This document shows positions 34,137 through 46,709 of a stretch of 64,000 nucleotides of DNA, piece by piece; the stretch's first letter is position 1, and every line of letters starts with the position of its first letter. The DNA is from Phyllostachys edulis (lineage: Eukaryota; Streptophyta; Magnoliopsida; Poales; Poaceae), in contig CM070563.1 of NCBI GenBank assembly GCA_036346405.1, forward strand, positions 25,853,600 through 25,917,599. Reading direction: 5' to 3'. The position numbers were made by a program, and so were the translations under genes. The notes beneath the pieces are model-generated. The model had not been told where the DNA came from, ran no database searches, and saw nothing but the letters and a program-made list of their open reading frames with translations.

Positions 34137-36411
34137 GGAATCAACGACGGTCAACGACGAGGATGATTGGGACTAGGCTAGGAGAGCTGAGGTCCAGAAC
34201 TATCAATGATGTCAGGTGAAGTGGTCGGACTGAAGCATGACGCAAGATGGACAAAAATGACCAAACGGAAAGTTCAGTACAACGGGTTGTATCAAGTGGC
34301 TTAGGGGTCAGTACAAATATCATAGTGGTTTCGGTAGGAGCTGGATGGGAGAGACTTGCCGCATAAAGAGATCCATTGATGAACCTACGCGTGGCAAAGC
34401 ATGAGATTTCTTCACATTGATTGGATTCGGCCTTTTGAGAAGAACCGAGAAGGGGTATTTTGGTATATTTACCAAAATACCGGTTTGGTGACCTTGGAGA
34501 AACTGCGGTGTGGGACGAGACAAATGAGAGATGGTTTAGGTCAAGAGAAGACGAAGACCATGAAGAGACGGATTTAGGAAACCTGATTCGTCATCTGCTT
34601 TGATAAGCGTGCGTGAGTGTAAACCCGTTTGTGTGTAGGCTTAACCCTCTTTTGTGATTTGGGGGAAGTAGAGGAAATAGATGAGGCTAGAGCTTGAGAC
34701 AGATGGACTGAGAAATTAGGTGCTCAAATGTGAGTTTTTGTCCTCTATGGTGGAGTGACTGTAAACCTACAATCTCTCTAATCAATCCAATTAAGGATTG
34801 CCTCAAGATGAGTTCTATCTTATTTTTGTTCTCTCTTTGATGATTTTGGGGGGTTTTGTGTTCCAAGGGTTTTGTTCGGGTCTTTTGCTGTGATCCATCT
34901 TGCTAGGACTTGTGGGATCTGATCAGTCATCTTGACCATATTTTATCCACGAGCAAGCTCTTGGCTCAAGCTTTGGTTTTCCCTAGTTTATGAGCCTTCT
35001 TATGAGCTTTCTTGACCTCAATCAAGAAATTCGAGGAACCGTGACTTCGATTGTCTTGATCGTAGATTGAAATAGATTGCGAACCTTCTTGATGAGCTAT
35101 ATCTGAAATCTCAGGAGATTTGGATAACATGATAAAAAAGTTAGATCATTTTGTCGATCTTTCGGGCTGCTGTTCTTGCAGCCAGCGGTCAGACTGGTCT
35201 CTCAACGGTTAGACTGGAGCGGTTAGACCGGTTAGGCAACGACGGTTAGATCAACCGAGAGGCATTGAGCTCAGGGCTTTTCGATTTCAACGCAAGACTT
35301 CCGCTGTGATCTTGTGACTTTGATTTTTATAGCTTTCTAGTGGCGGAGCTTTAAGCAAATAATAGAGGAGGCCACTCTTAATAGGATTGTAAAGAAGTAG
35401 ATAATGTCATTCTAATTTCTTTAGGGTTTAGCCAGGTGTTGTAGGTGTCATGGCCTACTCTGGTCTGCACAAAATTTCGCTAATATAGCTTTCATAGCTA
35501 TTGGAGTGATAAAGAAGTTAAACACAGCTGGTTGTGAAAAAGATAAATGCTTTTGTTCACCCAGTGGCTTATTCGGTTCAACTATGACTGACACGTGCTC
35601 GAGTCTTGAATGCATGGAACGGGGGCAAAAGGTCAATCGCGTTATGACTGTTTGTGTTGTTTACTTGTTTCAGCTGTTCCGACTTCCGAATTCGGATGCA
35701 AGCGGAAAGGGGACGCAAAAAGGTTAGCAACAAAGGTTATATATAACATTGGTAGGATTCTCTAGTTATCACAAAAATATCGACAATGCTTATTTTATGT
35801 TTGCATTACTCAGAGTAACACAGGATCAAATTCGCATGCAGTTAGATTGAGCGGGTACTTGCTGCCTAAGTGCGTGCTTAAAGTGAACATTTGTAAGTTA
35901 GTACTACTAAAGTAGCACATAGGAGGAGGAGGTTTCTGGCACTGAAAAGTGTACCAAGAAAGCGCAGTTTTGTTTTGCTAGTTTTTTCTTCGGATACAAC
36001 GATAAAAAAATGGAAGTGATGAACTGATGATGACTACGAGAATTTATGTTCATGTTTCTTAGGAGCATGCAAAAATAGGGAATAATTAACGACACACTTG
36101 ATCAACAAATTATTATTTGCAGAAAATAAACACTTCAGCCAAATAGTTGCTTAAATCCACTAATCCTGCAAAAGATGATGCATTACTGACTAATCATAAT
36201 CTCCTTTTTTTTTAAAAGAAAGTAAGAAACATTCTTCATCTTCATCCTCCCACGTCACTCATGCAGTCATGCTCATCCACCAAAAGCCCCAAAACCCTCT
36301 CTAAAGCCCTGCACAAGGGCCCTACCTCCCCACAAGGCACAAGTGCCTTCCCACACGCTCACCGTTATCACCACCACCCCACTCTCGCACTCCCTCACTC
36401 TCCACTCTCCA

Positions 36412-39400
36412 ATGGAGCACACCCACCTCCTCCTCCATGTCTTCCTCCTCCTCCTTGCAAGCCACTCGCTTGCCAATGCAAATGGCGACGCCGATGTCTC
36501 GAGCAGCAGCGGCGGCGGCACGACGACCTACATCGTGTTCATGGACCCGGCGCGCATGCCGGCGGCGCACCCGTCCCCGGCGCATTGGCACGCGGCGCAC
36601 CTCCAGTCGCTGTCCATCGATCCGGCGCGCCACCTGCTCTACTCCTACTTCGCCGCCGCGCATGGCTTCGCGGCGGCGCTGCTCCCGCACCACCTGCCGC
36701 TCCTCCGCGGCAGCCCCGGCGTGCTGCAGGTCGTGCCGGACGCCGTGTTCCAGCTCCACACCACGCGCTCCCCGGAGTTCTTGGGGCTGATCGCCCCGGC
36801 GTACCAGCCGGCCATCCACAACCTGGAGGCGGCCACGCATGACGTGGTCATTGGGGTTCTTGATACCGGCGTGTGGCCGGAGTCGCCGAGCTTCGCGGGC
36901 GGCGACCTGCCGCCGCCGCCCGCGCGGTGGAAGGGGGTGTGCGAGGCTGGCGTGGACTTCCCGCCGAGCGCGTGCGGGAGGAAGCTGGTGGGCGCGCGGA
37001 GCTTCTCGCGGGGCCGACGCGCTGCAAACGGCGGCGGCGGGGGAATGGTTGTGGGGAGGAGGGAGTTCGCGTCGGCGCGGGACAGGGACGGGCACGGGAC
37101 GCATACGGCGACGACGGCGGCCGGCGCGTCGGTGGCTAACGCAAGCTTGCTTGGGTACGCCACAGGCACAGCACGCGGAATGGCGCCTGGGGCGCGCGTG
37201 GCGGCGTACAAAGTGTGCTGGCCGGAGGGGTGCCTCGGCTCTGACATTCTAGCTGGCATTGACGCTGCCGTGGCTGATGGGGTGGGCGTGCTTTCCCTGT
37301 CCCTCGGCGGCGGCTCGGCGCCGTACTTCCGGGACACCGTGGCAGTGGGCGCCTTCGGAGCCGCGGCGGCCGGCGTGTTCGTTGCATGCTCGGCCGGCAA
37401 CTCCGGTCCATCCGGCGCCACCGTCGCGAACTCCGCGCCGTGGGTCGCCACCGTTGGCGCAGGCACGCTCGACCGCGACTTCCCAGCCTATGTCACGCTC
37501 CCTACAGGCGCGCGCCTCGCCGGCGTGTCTCTCTACGCTGGTCCCGTCCCGTCCCCCCGCCCCGCCATGCTCCCTCTCGTATACGGTGGCGGTCGCGACA
37601 ACGCGAGCAAGCTCTGTCTATCGGGCACGCTCGACCCGGTCTCCGTGCGCGGCAAGACCGTGCTCTGCGACCGCGGCGTCAACGCACGTGTGGAGAAGGG
37701 CGCCGTCGTCAAGGCCGCGGGCGGCGCCGGGATGGTGCTGGCGAACACCGCAGCCAGCGGCGAGGAGCTCGTGGCTGACAGCCACCTCCTCCCGGCCGTG
37801 GCAGTGGGGCGGTTGGCCGGTGACAAGATACGGGACTACGCCGCGCGCGGCGGCAGGCCGATGGCAATGCTGAGCTTCGGCGGCACGGTTCTTGGCGTCC
37901 GACCGTCGCCCGTCGTGGCAGCGTTCAGCTCCCGCGGGCCGAACACCGTCGTGCCGGAGGTCCTTAAGCCGGACATGATCGGCCCGGGGGTGAACATCCT
38001 GGCCGGTTGGTCCGGCGTCGCCGGGCCGACCGGGCTGGCCAAAGACGGCCGCCGAACTCACTTCAACATCATCTCTGGTGAGTTTCATACTAACTTCCTA
38101 TCAAGCTCATGCGCTGCTCAGATTCAATTTTTTTGCTCATCTTGTCATGTTGCTACCATGTTTGGAATTACTCATTTACTGCTTCCACAGATCGACAATT
38201 CAGTAAGAAAAATAAACATACTACGGGCAAACAGGCCGGTTAGATTTGAGATCTTTTACGGTTTGATTCAATGATTCAGATTAGTTAGAATTAGTTATAA
38301 CTATTACTTGGTAGTATAAGTAATAGAGTTTTGATGAGGTAAAATTGTAATTGTCTATGTACATATTACATACCACAAGAGTAATATTTTCAAATGTTAA
38401 TTCCTTATTTGCCATTAAAAATTAGATGGTCTCTAAAATACTATTGCGAAACTACTTCTCCTTTCATTGTCATTGGATCTCAAATTCTATCACACTTTTG
38501 CCACTCTTTCGTTAGTCTTGGTAGGTCCAGCTGTCATTAACTGCTAAAAAATTATCAAAATACCTATCTTATCCTTCTTCTTCCTACTCTTGTTCTTCTT
38601 CGTGCCGATGTACTCAATGATCTGCCCGCTGGCGATGGCGCCCACCATTGCCCCAACGTTCGACAGCGACCCGAACACCGAGAACTGTAGCGCAAGAAGG
38701 GAGCCAAAGCAAAGCAAATCCAAACAATGTTAAGCTAAGCATGATAGGCGATGCACCATTCAGGAATGGTGAGATAACTAAGGGAGCGGCCGGAACGCGT
38801 CACCTCGGAGAGAGAGAGAGAGAGCTCAATGTCGGAGATGATGGAGTCTTGGGTGGGCGGGGAGTAGCCGCAGGTGAAGCCGAACTGGATGGGGCCGAGC
38901 GCGACGATGAGCGTGCAAAGCACGGCGGAGACGGGGCCGTCGCTGAGGAACCGAGGCGCTCCATGAGGCTGGACTGCCGCGAGCACACCCCCCCCCTCGC
39001 CGCCGTCGACATCTTGTACCAGCTCCCCATGTGTAGGAACGACTTCCTCAGGTCTGACACCGACGACGACCGCCCCCCATCCTCGCCGCCGCGCTGCCGT
39101 CCGGTGTGGGTCGGATTTGCTTCCTCGCTCGGCTGCGTGGATGCGATTACGTCTCTCTCTCTCTCTCTTACCAAGTTTGATTGGGGAGGGAAATACATGA
39201 GAGCAAATGGTACTCTAATTTTCTGGTCGGTTTCTTTTGGCTTTTCTCTTATCATTTTTCTTTGTAAGGAAATCTGATGGCACAGCCAATTTGAGAAGGT
39301 GGTGCTTCGCCGGACTTGGGAACGAAGATGGGCTCGACAATGGTACGATGTGGTTCAGGGAGATGGAGAGGGCGGAGCGAGGCGATGCGGCCTCGGCTTG

Positions 39401-41629
39401 GGCAGTATGGGCGAAGTAACGGGGTGGCGACGGGGACACGCTGGGGCGAGGTGCTCGAGGAGGGGAGGGCGAGAGCGAACCGGTGGGGAGGGAGGAGAGA
39501 GATGAGGAGAGAGAGAGGAGGAGGAGGATGAAGATGGGAGAGTTAGAAGGGTAAATGTGTTTTTTTTGTCCACAATTTGACAGTCAACACACGGTTGACC
39601 GACGGGAGTAGCAAAAATGGGAAAAGTTAAGATCCAGTGGTAATAAAGGAAGAAGCAATTTCGCGATGGCATTTTTGGGCTAACTTTTAGTAGCAAATAA
39701 GAAATTAACCCTATTTTCAATCCTAGTTGAAAAATCCATAATACACTCACAAAAAAATTATAAATACAAAGAAAAAATCTATTATACCCTTAATAAATCA
39801 ATGATCATATTTGATCTATACTACCGCTATATACTACTAGTAAAATATACTGTAAAATTTCTCTCAGATTTATGCATGTACCTGTTGCAAAAGGCCATTT
39901 CATCTCAACTTTCTTGTTTGTTGGAAGAAATAGCACCTGCTTTCACTGCCTTTTGTCAGGATGCACATGTGATGCTTTACTAGATGTGAAATCTCTCAAA
40001 GGCAACAGCAGCTAAGACAAGTTACTTTTTACTTTTGTTTCTTTTGATTGTCCATTCTAAAAGTAATACACTAGCATGAGGCAAGGAAACAACAACTGGC
40101 TTGAGTGGTTTCTAACTTTATATGCTGGATCTTGTAAAAATGTGATAGCATTTTCATTATGAGCTTAAAATAAGGTCTCGGTAAATACTAAAAATTTTGG
40201 CACACAGTGAAAGAATTTTCTGAGATTTCATTGAGTAGTAGTTTGAAAAATATAGGAGCCTTATCTCTCATGCACGTTGAGTTGTCCAATCCTAAATTTC
40301 GATGTTATGTTTTGCATTATCCTGATTTTTTCTTGATGTGGAATTTTTAGCAGATAGGTTTAATTTCTTTGATAGGACAACAAAATGAAAGGAATAGCTA
40401 TTGTAGTTTGGGGGCAAAAACACAACAGAGGAGAAAAAGTAGTCCCTTGTGAATAAAACACATCTATTCTTGAGTTGCTATATGCCATCCAGGCTCAATT
40501 TCTTGTACTGTACTATTTTGTTCTTGCATGCTAATGCTTAAATAGTGGTTATCTACTAACAATTCATGTAGCTGATTATATGAATTCGGGAAACGGATCC
40601 TCTGCATTGGCATATGCTAATGTAGAGGAGCACAGTGACATAGATTAGGGCATTGTCTCCACCGTACAACTATGTTATCAAGGCGTCGCCTAATGGGGAC
40701 TTGAGAACTTCCAATTAGTGCCGCACAGAAAGACTGAACTAAAAAAAGCCCAGACTTATTTAAATTCCACTTGAACACATCTTTTTGAGAGATCAAATGT
40801 AAATTAGTAATTCTCAGTATTATCTGTAGTAACAAGAGAGAATCCGGATCCATGAATTTGCATGCTAAGTTGAAAACCTGAAACCTACATTTGTCTCAAT
40901 GGTGTTACTAATTTATGAAGTGTTGGTGTTTATTTGATCTATTGATTACTCTTTTTGATTCATGCAGGGACATCAATGTCGTGCCCTCACATCAGCGGAG
41001 TTGCTGCGCTACTCAAGGCCGCGCACCCTGACTGGAGCCCTGCCGCCATCAAGTCTGCACTGATGACCACGGCATACACCGTCGACAACACAAACTCCTC
41101 TCTCCGGGACGCTGCAGGAGGCTCGCTTGCCACCCCATTTGCTTTCGGTGCAGGCCATGTTGACCCACAGAAGGCGCTTTCTCCGGGCCTTGTATACGAC
41201 ATCTCTACCAATGACTATGTTGTCTTCCTCTGCTCCCTGAACTACAATGCCCCACATATCCAAGTGATCACCAAGATGTCCAACATCTCATGTCCAAGAA
41301 AATCCCGCCCTGGTGATCTCAACTATCCATCATTTTCAGTGGTGTTCAAGAAGAAATCAAAGCAGGTTGTGAGGTATAGAAGGGAGCTAACCAATGTTGG
41401 TCCAGCAATGTCCGTTTACAATGTGAAGGTCAGTAGCCCCGCATCTGTTAGCGTTACAGTGACACCATCAAAACTTGTGTTCAAGAAGGTGGGGCTGAAG
41501 CAGAGATACTATGTCACCTTCGCGTCGAAGGCCGAACCAAGCCGTGCAAAACCAGATTTCGGTTGGATATCCTGGGTGAATAATGAACATGTCGTTCGCA
41601 GTCCAGTTGCGTATACATGGAAGATGTGA
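36412..41629 (+). CDS. Subtilisin-like serine protease (plant SBT1 type), two exons
   Basis: Exons 36412-38077 and 40968-41629 join to 2,328 bp, 775 residues. Splice sites are TCTG/GTGAGT and TGCAG/GGACA, restoring the invariant SGTSMSCPH. The start is chosen at MEHTHLLLHVFLLLLASHSL because it begins a clean secretion signal (about 1-23). An inhibitor I9 prodomain runs from about Y40 (TYIVFMDPARMP) to TTRSPEF at 117, the likely mature N-terminus. The catalytic residues are Asp151 (VLDTGVWPES), His228 (GHGTHT), Asn330 (SAGNSG) and Ser558 (GTSMSC). A PA domain spans about 370-490 and a fibronectin-III-like tail about 672-773. It should be a secreted apoplastic protease with self-cleaved prodomain. 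No break is seen. The intron is 2,890 bp and contains a Pack-MULE. The closest Arabidopsis type is SBT1, but the exact member is unknown. Confidence 0.93.
38394..39711 (+). mobile_element. Pack-MULE in the subtilase intron, carrying a transporter gene fragment
   Basis: A perfect 9-bp duplication TATTTTCAA flanks it (38385-38393 and 39712-39720), the length made by Mutator-like elements. The ends are inverted repeats of at least 115 bp: left GTTAATTCCTTATTTGCC (from 38396) aligns with the complement of the right end, GGGTTAATTTCTTATTTGC, and similarity continues through TTGCGAAA/ATCGCGAAA, CTTCT, GGATCT and TTTTGC. No transposase is present. Between the repeats lies minus-strand coding sequence of an ERD6-like sugar transporter with its intron. 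GA/CT runs occur at about 38810-38824 and 39150-39168. Confidence 0.88.
38600..39110 (-). pseudogene. Captured ERD6-like sugar transporter fragment (two exons plus intron)
   Basis: On the minus strand the first exon ends at 38804 and reads SVSDLRKSFLHMGSWYKM, then (after a frame change near 38960) VSAVLCTLIVALGPIQFGFT and YSPPTQDSIISDIELSLS. This is the N-terminus and first membrane helix of plant ERD6-like monosaccharide transporters (major facilitator superfamily). An intron of about 119 bp (38685-38803, GTGACG ... CTACAG) follows. The second exon (38684 to about 38600) reads FSVFGSLSNVGAMVGAIASG, the second helix, and breaks off at the GR/GT-K loop. Retention of the intron shows DNA-level capture. 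It is antisense to the host subtilase and truncated after two helices, so transport activity is not expected. Confidence 0.85.
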
Positions 41630-42998
41630 GGACAGTAAGCTAAGTCTTCTTGATGTTTAATTATGTTCCGGAGCAGATGAAAGATAGATAGCCTGATGTA
41701 ATTTGCTGATCGCTTCACAAAGAGAATCGGCGTGAAGCTCTCAACTGCAAACCTGGAGTTCTTTCTTCCCATTGTCGGTCACTCACCGAACTCATTTTCC
41801 CTTCTAGTTGTCAGTTGCCCGGCAAGAAGCTTATGTTCCATTAACATAGGAGGTTTCCTTTCTTTCTAGTGCTATGTTTGCAAACATGAATTAACCCTGA
41901 AATGGATCGGTTGTTTGATGCCAATGATCAGCTGTTGTAGTTCTATATTGATTCTGGTGCTCCTGAATTACTGCAGAATGAAAGGATTGGTTTTCTTTTT
42001 GGGTTATGTGGTTACTTGTGTATTGTATGGGCTTGTTTCTTTTTGGAGTTGTTCATCAGATAGGACTTGGCAGTTGGCACTGCCGCGTAGCATCCATCGA
42101 TCATACTTGTGGGTATCATCAGGAATCAGAAACCAGTTCCTATAAAAAAAGGTCAGGAATCAGGCAATGTCGTCTCTTCCAAAAGATGAACTGTAAATTG
42201 GTAGCCAAAAGCAAATGCATTCGAAAGATTCTTCTGGTAATTTACTGTATGTTGAACTTTGAGCTCTGTTCGACCGGTCTTTAGAATCTGAATCAAATGG
42301 CACGGCTGAACAGAACCCCAACCTATGTAAGCTTGACTACTCAGGCAGGTGCATTCATGAGCTGTGAAACACATCCTGACTCAAAATACCCTTTATTTGT
42401 ACCTTATGCCTGTTGTCAAATGTTCGTGATAAGGGTATTCCGGCAATGTTTGTAACAAGGGTATTTAGGAAGAGTTTGTGATAAGGGTTTTTTGGAAGAT
42501 GAGTAGATTGCTCGCCTTTCTTGCACACCTTAAACTTTTAGGTAAATTTGAGGTCCCTGAAATTTATCCTAGTCTTAGGAGCCTAGATGCCCTAATTTCT
42601 AGACCTGTTGGTTGCAATTGTGGTCAGAGAACTGGGTGGTGAGATTTACCTTTCACGGAGCATGACATAGACTCAACGTGAAAGGCCCGTCAGATTAGAT
42701 GCCATCTGCATCTACATTATCGTCAGACATCGCAGCGCATTGACTTACTCGATGTAATTGCAAGCCAAGAGTACTGAAATCTCCAGCTTTATGCATGGAT
42801 GATTTGCTTTTGGGACAGGACAGGAAAAAGAGAGAGGCTGCGTGCGTTCTCTCACACCGCGCAGCCTTTTGCCTCGCCCAACGTAGCGACACGCGTGAGC
42901 AACATCCGTAGGGAACGCGTGCTCCTCCGTTTCAATCCTCCGCCCAATGTATGCAACTTTAAGGAGGCCGAGTTTAGCCCGGCCGGTGGAAACGAAAG
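41630..42998. other. 3' flank of the subtilase gene; no gene seen
   Basis: It contains the presumed 3' UTR and ordinary intergenic DNA. Short ORFs here have no recognisable domain. Confidence 0.6.
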
Positions 42999-43480
42999 TG
43001 TTATAAAACACACGGCAAATAGTAGAAACGGGATACACATATTCTATATAGAAAACACTTACGGAAAAAAACTATAGACGTACGAAGGCGGAATTCACTA
43101 TATAAGGAGAACTACAAGCACAAAAAGCTTCGGTGTATCTAACTGTGCGACTACAGGGGTACATATATAGACTAAGGAATAAGAGTACATAACGGAGAAG
43201 GAAACCGAGTAAGAGTCGGTTGCGCCACTTAACGCCACGTGTGGCGTCGGTCATTGCATGTGTCGCGTCCGGCATAAACACGATGACGAATTCGTATCGT
43301 ACTTTAACAATCTCCACCTTAAGACGAATTTTCTCCTATAGCCGAAATATCATAATCTCTTCCAAATAAGTATCACCAACAGACCTTGTGCTCGTTAAGG
43401 TTTTCTTTCTAGATCTAGCCTCTACTATATAAGAGTTGGTGCAGGATTTACACAACCAAGTCTTGGAAACAATAATTTGA
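42999..43480 (-). mobile_element. Copia remnant: 3' LTR, polypurine tract and end of pol
   Basis: On the minus strand, AAGGTGGAGAT (43310-43320) is a typical copia polypurine tract followed by an LTR starting TGTTAAAGTACG at 43309 and ending ...TTATAACA at 42999 (311 bp). A TATA-like CTTATATAGTG lies near 43105. Upstream on the minus strand a short frame ends DTYLEEIMIFRL then stop, as an end of pol. The rest of the element is missing where X copy 3 begins. Confidence 0.6.
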
Positions 43481-43489
43481 GATTTGAGT

Positions 43490-43663
43490 AAAGTGGAGGA
43501 AATAGAGGAGGCTAGGGTTTGAGAGAGATGGATTGAGAAATTAGATGCTCAAGTATAAGCTTTTATCCTCTATGGTGGAGTGGCTATAAACCTCTAATTC
43601 TTTGATATTTTTTTTGGGGGGGGGGTTGTGTTCCAAAGGTTTTCACTAAGTTTTTTTACTGTG
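43490..43663 (+). mobile_element. Family X LTR, copy 3, left fragment
   Basis: Collinear with X copy 2 near 34665-34870: GGAAATAGA, GAGAAATTAG, GTCCTCTATGGTGGAGTG-like, and TGTGTTCCAA. It stops at ACTGTG where the CACTA element begins. The 5' half of this LTR is missing. It continues at 53191. Confidence 0.65.
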
Positions 43664-43665
43664 CT

Positions 43666-46498
43666 TTTGATGAGGATAAGTCGTACGATGATAATTTGGA
43701 TCAGATGCTACGCGATGCAGAAGAGAACTACAGTGGGAGAGAGTTTTGTAAATTTGAGGGCTTAATAGAGGACTCGGTGAGACCTTTGTTCCCTGGCTGC
43801 AAACCGGAATACACAAGGTTGTCAACCGTGATTGAACTGCTGAAATTGAAGGCAAGCAATGGTTGGTCCGATAAGAGTTTCACGGCGTTGTTAGGTCTCC
43901 TAGCGGACATCCTTCCTGAGGGAAACGATACCCAAAGACCACCTATCAAGCAAAGAAGGTTCTTTGTCCATTGGGAATGGAAGTAGAAAGAATATATGCA
44001 TGTCCGAACGATTGTATCCTCTATCGTAAAGAGTATGCAGACATGCATGTATGTCCCGTGTGCAAAGCATCCCGATACAAGCGCCGAATCATCGCTAAGG
44101 TGAAGCAAGGACCTCCTGCTAAGATGTTATGGTATCTGCCTGTGATCCCACGTTTGAAGCGTTTATTTGCGAACCCAAAGGAGGCAAGATTGCTGCGTTG
44201 GCACTCGAAGGAGCGTAAGAAAGATGAAAAGCTAAGACACTCTGCTGATTCTGCCCAGTGGAGAAACTTCGATCAGAGCTTCGAAGAGTTCAGTGCGGGA
44301 CCGAGGAACATAAGGTTAGGGTTGAGTACAGATGGAATGAATCCTTTCGGTAACATGAGCAGCCGACATAGCACCTGGCCTCTTTGATGTCGCTGCTTAT
44401 CCAAGGGTCGAAGCAACCTGAAAATGATATTGATGTGTACCTAGCACCATTGCTGGAAGATCTTGTGACACTTTGTGGAACGAAGGGGTATGCGGTATGG
44501 GATGCGCATAAACGAGAGAACTTCACTTTACACGCCATGTTGTTCTCAAGACTATCAATGATTTTTACGTCCCTGGTAACCCGCTTCAAGCCCGATACAA
44601 AAGGAGCCAAAGCCTCATTCAAGACCGCTAGATGCTACGGAGAGTGTATGGTGAACAACTCAGCATAAATCGTGTATATCGCCACCGTAGGTTCCTTTCC
44701 AGGAGTCACCCATACCGCAGGATGAAGAAACAATTTGACGGAAATAAGGAGGACGGTTCAGCTCCAAGGGCTTTTAGAGGGAAAGAGGTCTATGATATGG
44801 TTAAGGATATCGATATTGTGCTTAGAAAGGGACGTAAATTAAGAGCCCGTCAGAAGAACATCTGGAAGAAGCGGTCAATTTTTTGGGACTTGCCTTATTG
44901 GGAGCACTTAGAAGTTCACCACTGCATCGACGTCATGCACGTGGAGAAGAATGTATGTGATAGCTTAATTGGTCTCTTACTGAACATTAGTGGCAAAACA
45001 AAGGATGGTGTTAACGCACGGCGTGACTTGGTTGATATGAACATAAGGACCGAGTTAACACTGAAAGAGACCGATACAGGACGAACGTACCTTCCCCCAA
45101 CTTGTTACACTCTGTCCAAGGCCGAGAAAAATGAACTGTGCCAGAGCTTGTATGGTGTGAAAGTCCCATCCGGTTACTCCGCTAACATTAAGAAACTTGT
45201 TTCTATGGAAGATTTGAAATTAATTGGTATGAAGTTTCATGATTGTCATGTGCTGATGATACAAATGCTTCCTGTTGCAATTAGGAGTATCTTGCCGAAC
45301 AAGGTCCGAGTGGCAATCTTGAGGCTGTGTTATTTCTTCAACTCAATTGCTTAGAAGGTCATCGATCCCCAAGGACTAGATGCTCTGCAGGCCAAAGTGG
45401 TGACGACTCTATGTCATCTTGAGATGTATTTCCCTCCGTCATTTTTCGATATCATGATCCATCTCATTATTCACCTTGTGAAAGAGATAAAGATATACAA
45501 CCCTGTGTTCCTACATCATATGTACCCGTTCGAGAGGTACATAGGAATTCTCAAGTCCTACGTACGGAATTGATCTCGACCGGAGGGCAGCATCGTCGAA
45601 GGTTATGCAACCGAAGAGGTCATTGAGTTCTGCGTCGACTACATAGCTCAGGTGGAACCGATAGGTGTGCCTCTATCTCGTCATGAGAGGAGACTGGATG
45701 GTATCGGGACCATCGGAAGGAAATCAATCACTCCTGATCTGGATACGTACGCTCAAACCTATTTTACGGTCTTACAACACATGACCCAAGTGTCCCCGTA
45801 CATCGACGAGCACAAGGACATAGTACGCCAACAGAATCTAGACCGGTCGGAGGTTTGGATCACGAGAGAGCACAACCGTCGGTTCAACGAATAGTTAAAG
45901 GTGCGAATCACTAGGAGGTCATCAAGTGATGATACGCTGCTATGGTTGGCACAAGGGCCATAATTTACAATTGTCATATGGCAAGGATACGACATAAATA
46001 GGTACACATTTTATCTGATATTTCGTGATAGGAAGAGTACAATCCAAAACAATGGTGTCCGTGATAGATGCATTCAAGATCGATGGGGTGAGGAGCTCCT
46101 ACTATGGGCAAATAGAGGAGATATGGGAGCTCGACTACGTGCTTTTCAAGATCCCCCTATTTCGGTGCCGTTGGGTCCATCTCCCACAGGTGAAGGTTGA
46201 CAAGTACGGCGTCACTACCGTGGACCTCGAACGTGTTGGATACAAAGACGAACCATTCATATTGGCTAACTAAGTTGCTCAAGTCTTCTATGTAACCGAC
46301 CTGGCAAATAAGAAGCGCCACGTAGTTCTTCATGGAAAAAGGAGGATTGTCGAAGTTGAGAATGTAGTGGACGAGGAAGAATACAATCAATTTGACGAGT
46401 TGCCTCCTTTCGGAGACGGCATCAGGCTCGAGGAAGAACCCAGTGAGGAAGCTAGCTATATACACGTCGATCATCATGAAGGGCTATATTTTAATTAA
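43666..46498 (+). pseudogene. CACTA TnpD transposase, 5' truncated and frameshifted
   Basis: Ordered pieces: 43696-43975 (QMLRDAEENYSGREFCKFEG, PGCKPEYTRLSTV, GWSDKSFTALL), 43971-44387 (GMEVERIYACPNDCILYRKE, CPVCKASRYKRR, LSTDGMNPFGNMSSRHSTWP), 44384-44668, 44632-45354 (WDLPYWEHLEVHHCIDVMHVEKNV) and 45355-45894 (Transposase_21 and DUF4218-type C-terminal regions). A last part at 46025-46498 (DUF4216-like) ends in a stop at 46496-46498. The N-terminal transposase-associated domain is absent because the element's left end was lost. Frame changes near 43960, 44385, 44640 and 45355 remove function. Confidence 0.85.
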
Positions 46499-46709
46499 GA
46501 ATTTACTCCATTGTAATTAATTTATTCCATGACATGAGACATGTCAATGTGGACTTGCCATGTGTTATGGACTTGTAATGTGGACTTGCCATGTGTTATG
46601 GAATTGTCATATCTGATTTTGATGTCAATGTGGACTTCATTGTAATGTGGAATGATAATATTATGCACTTGTAATAAAAAGACGATAAAAAGACCATATC
46701 CTTTTTACA

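Larger units (their letters stand above)
25576..35580 (+). mobile_element. LTR of family X, copy 2, split by a gypsy complex
   Basis: The left segment 25576-26087 and right segment 34142-35580 together make about 1.95 kb collinear with copy 1: TTGCATGATG, GGTCAACGACGAGGATGAT, GAGCTGAGGTCCAGAAC, AACGCAAGACTTCCGCTGTG. It begins TGTTGAAC and ends TTCGGTTCA. Flanks are ACTAG (25571-25575) and ACTAT (35581-35585), a 4/5 match to a target duplication. The RIRE1-like LTR lies immediately to the left. No internal region remains. Confidence 0.7.

Noticed and set aside
34141..35580. Possible independent insertion right of the gypsy complex
   Set aside because: It is collinear with the second half of the X LTR and joins 26087 on removal of the insertion, so it is part of X copy 2.
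36322..37466. Long minus-strand ORFs of 260 and 273 codons
   Set aside because: They are mirror frames of the GC-rich subtilase exon 1, which has full domain support on the plus strand.
38735..39277. Plus-strand 209-codon ORF inside the subtilase intron
   Set aside because: It is the mirror of the antisense transporter exons of the Pack-MULE and has no domain of its own.
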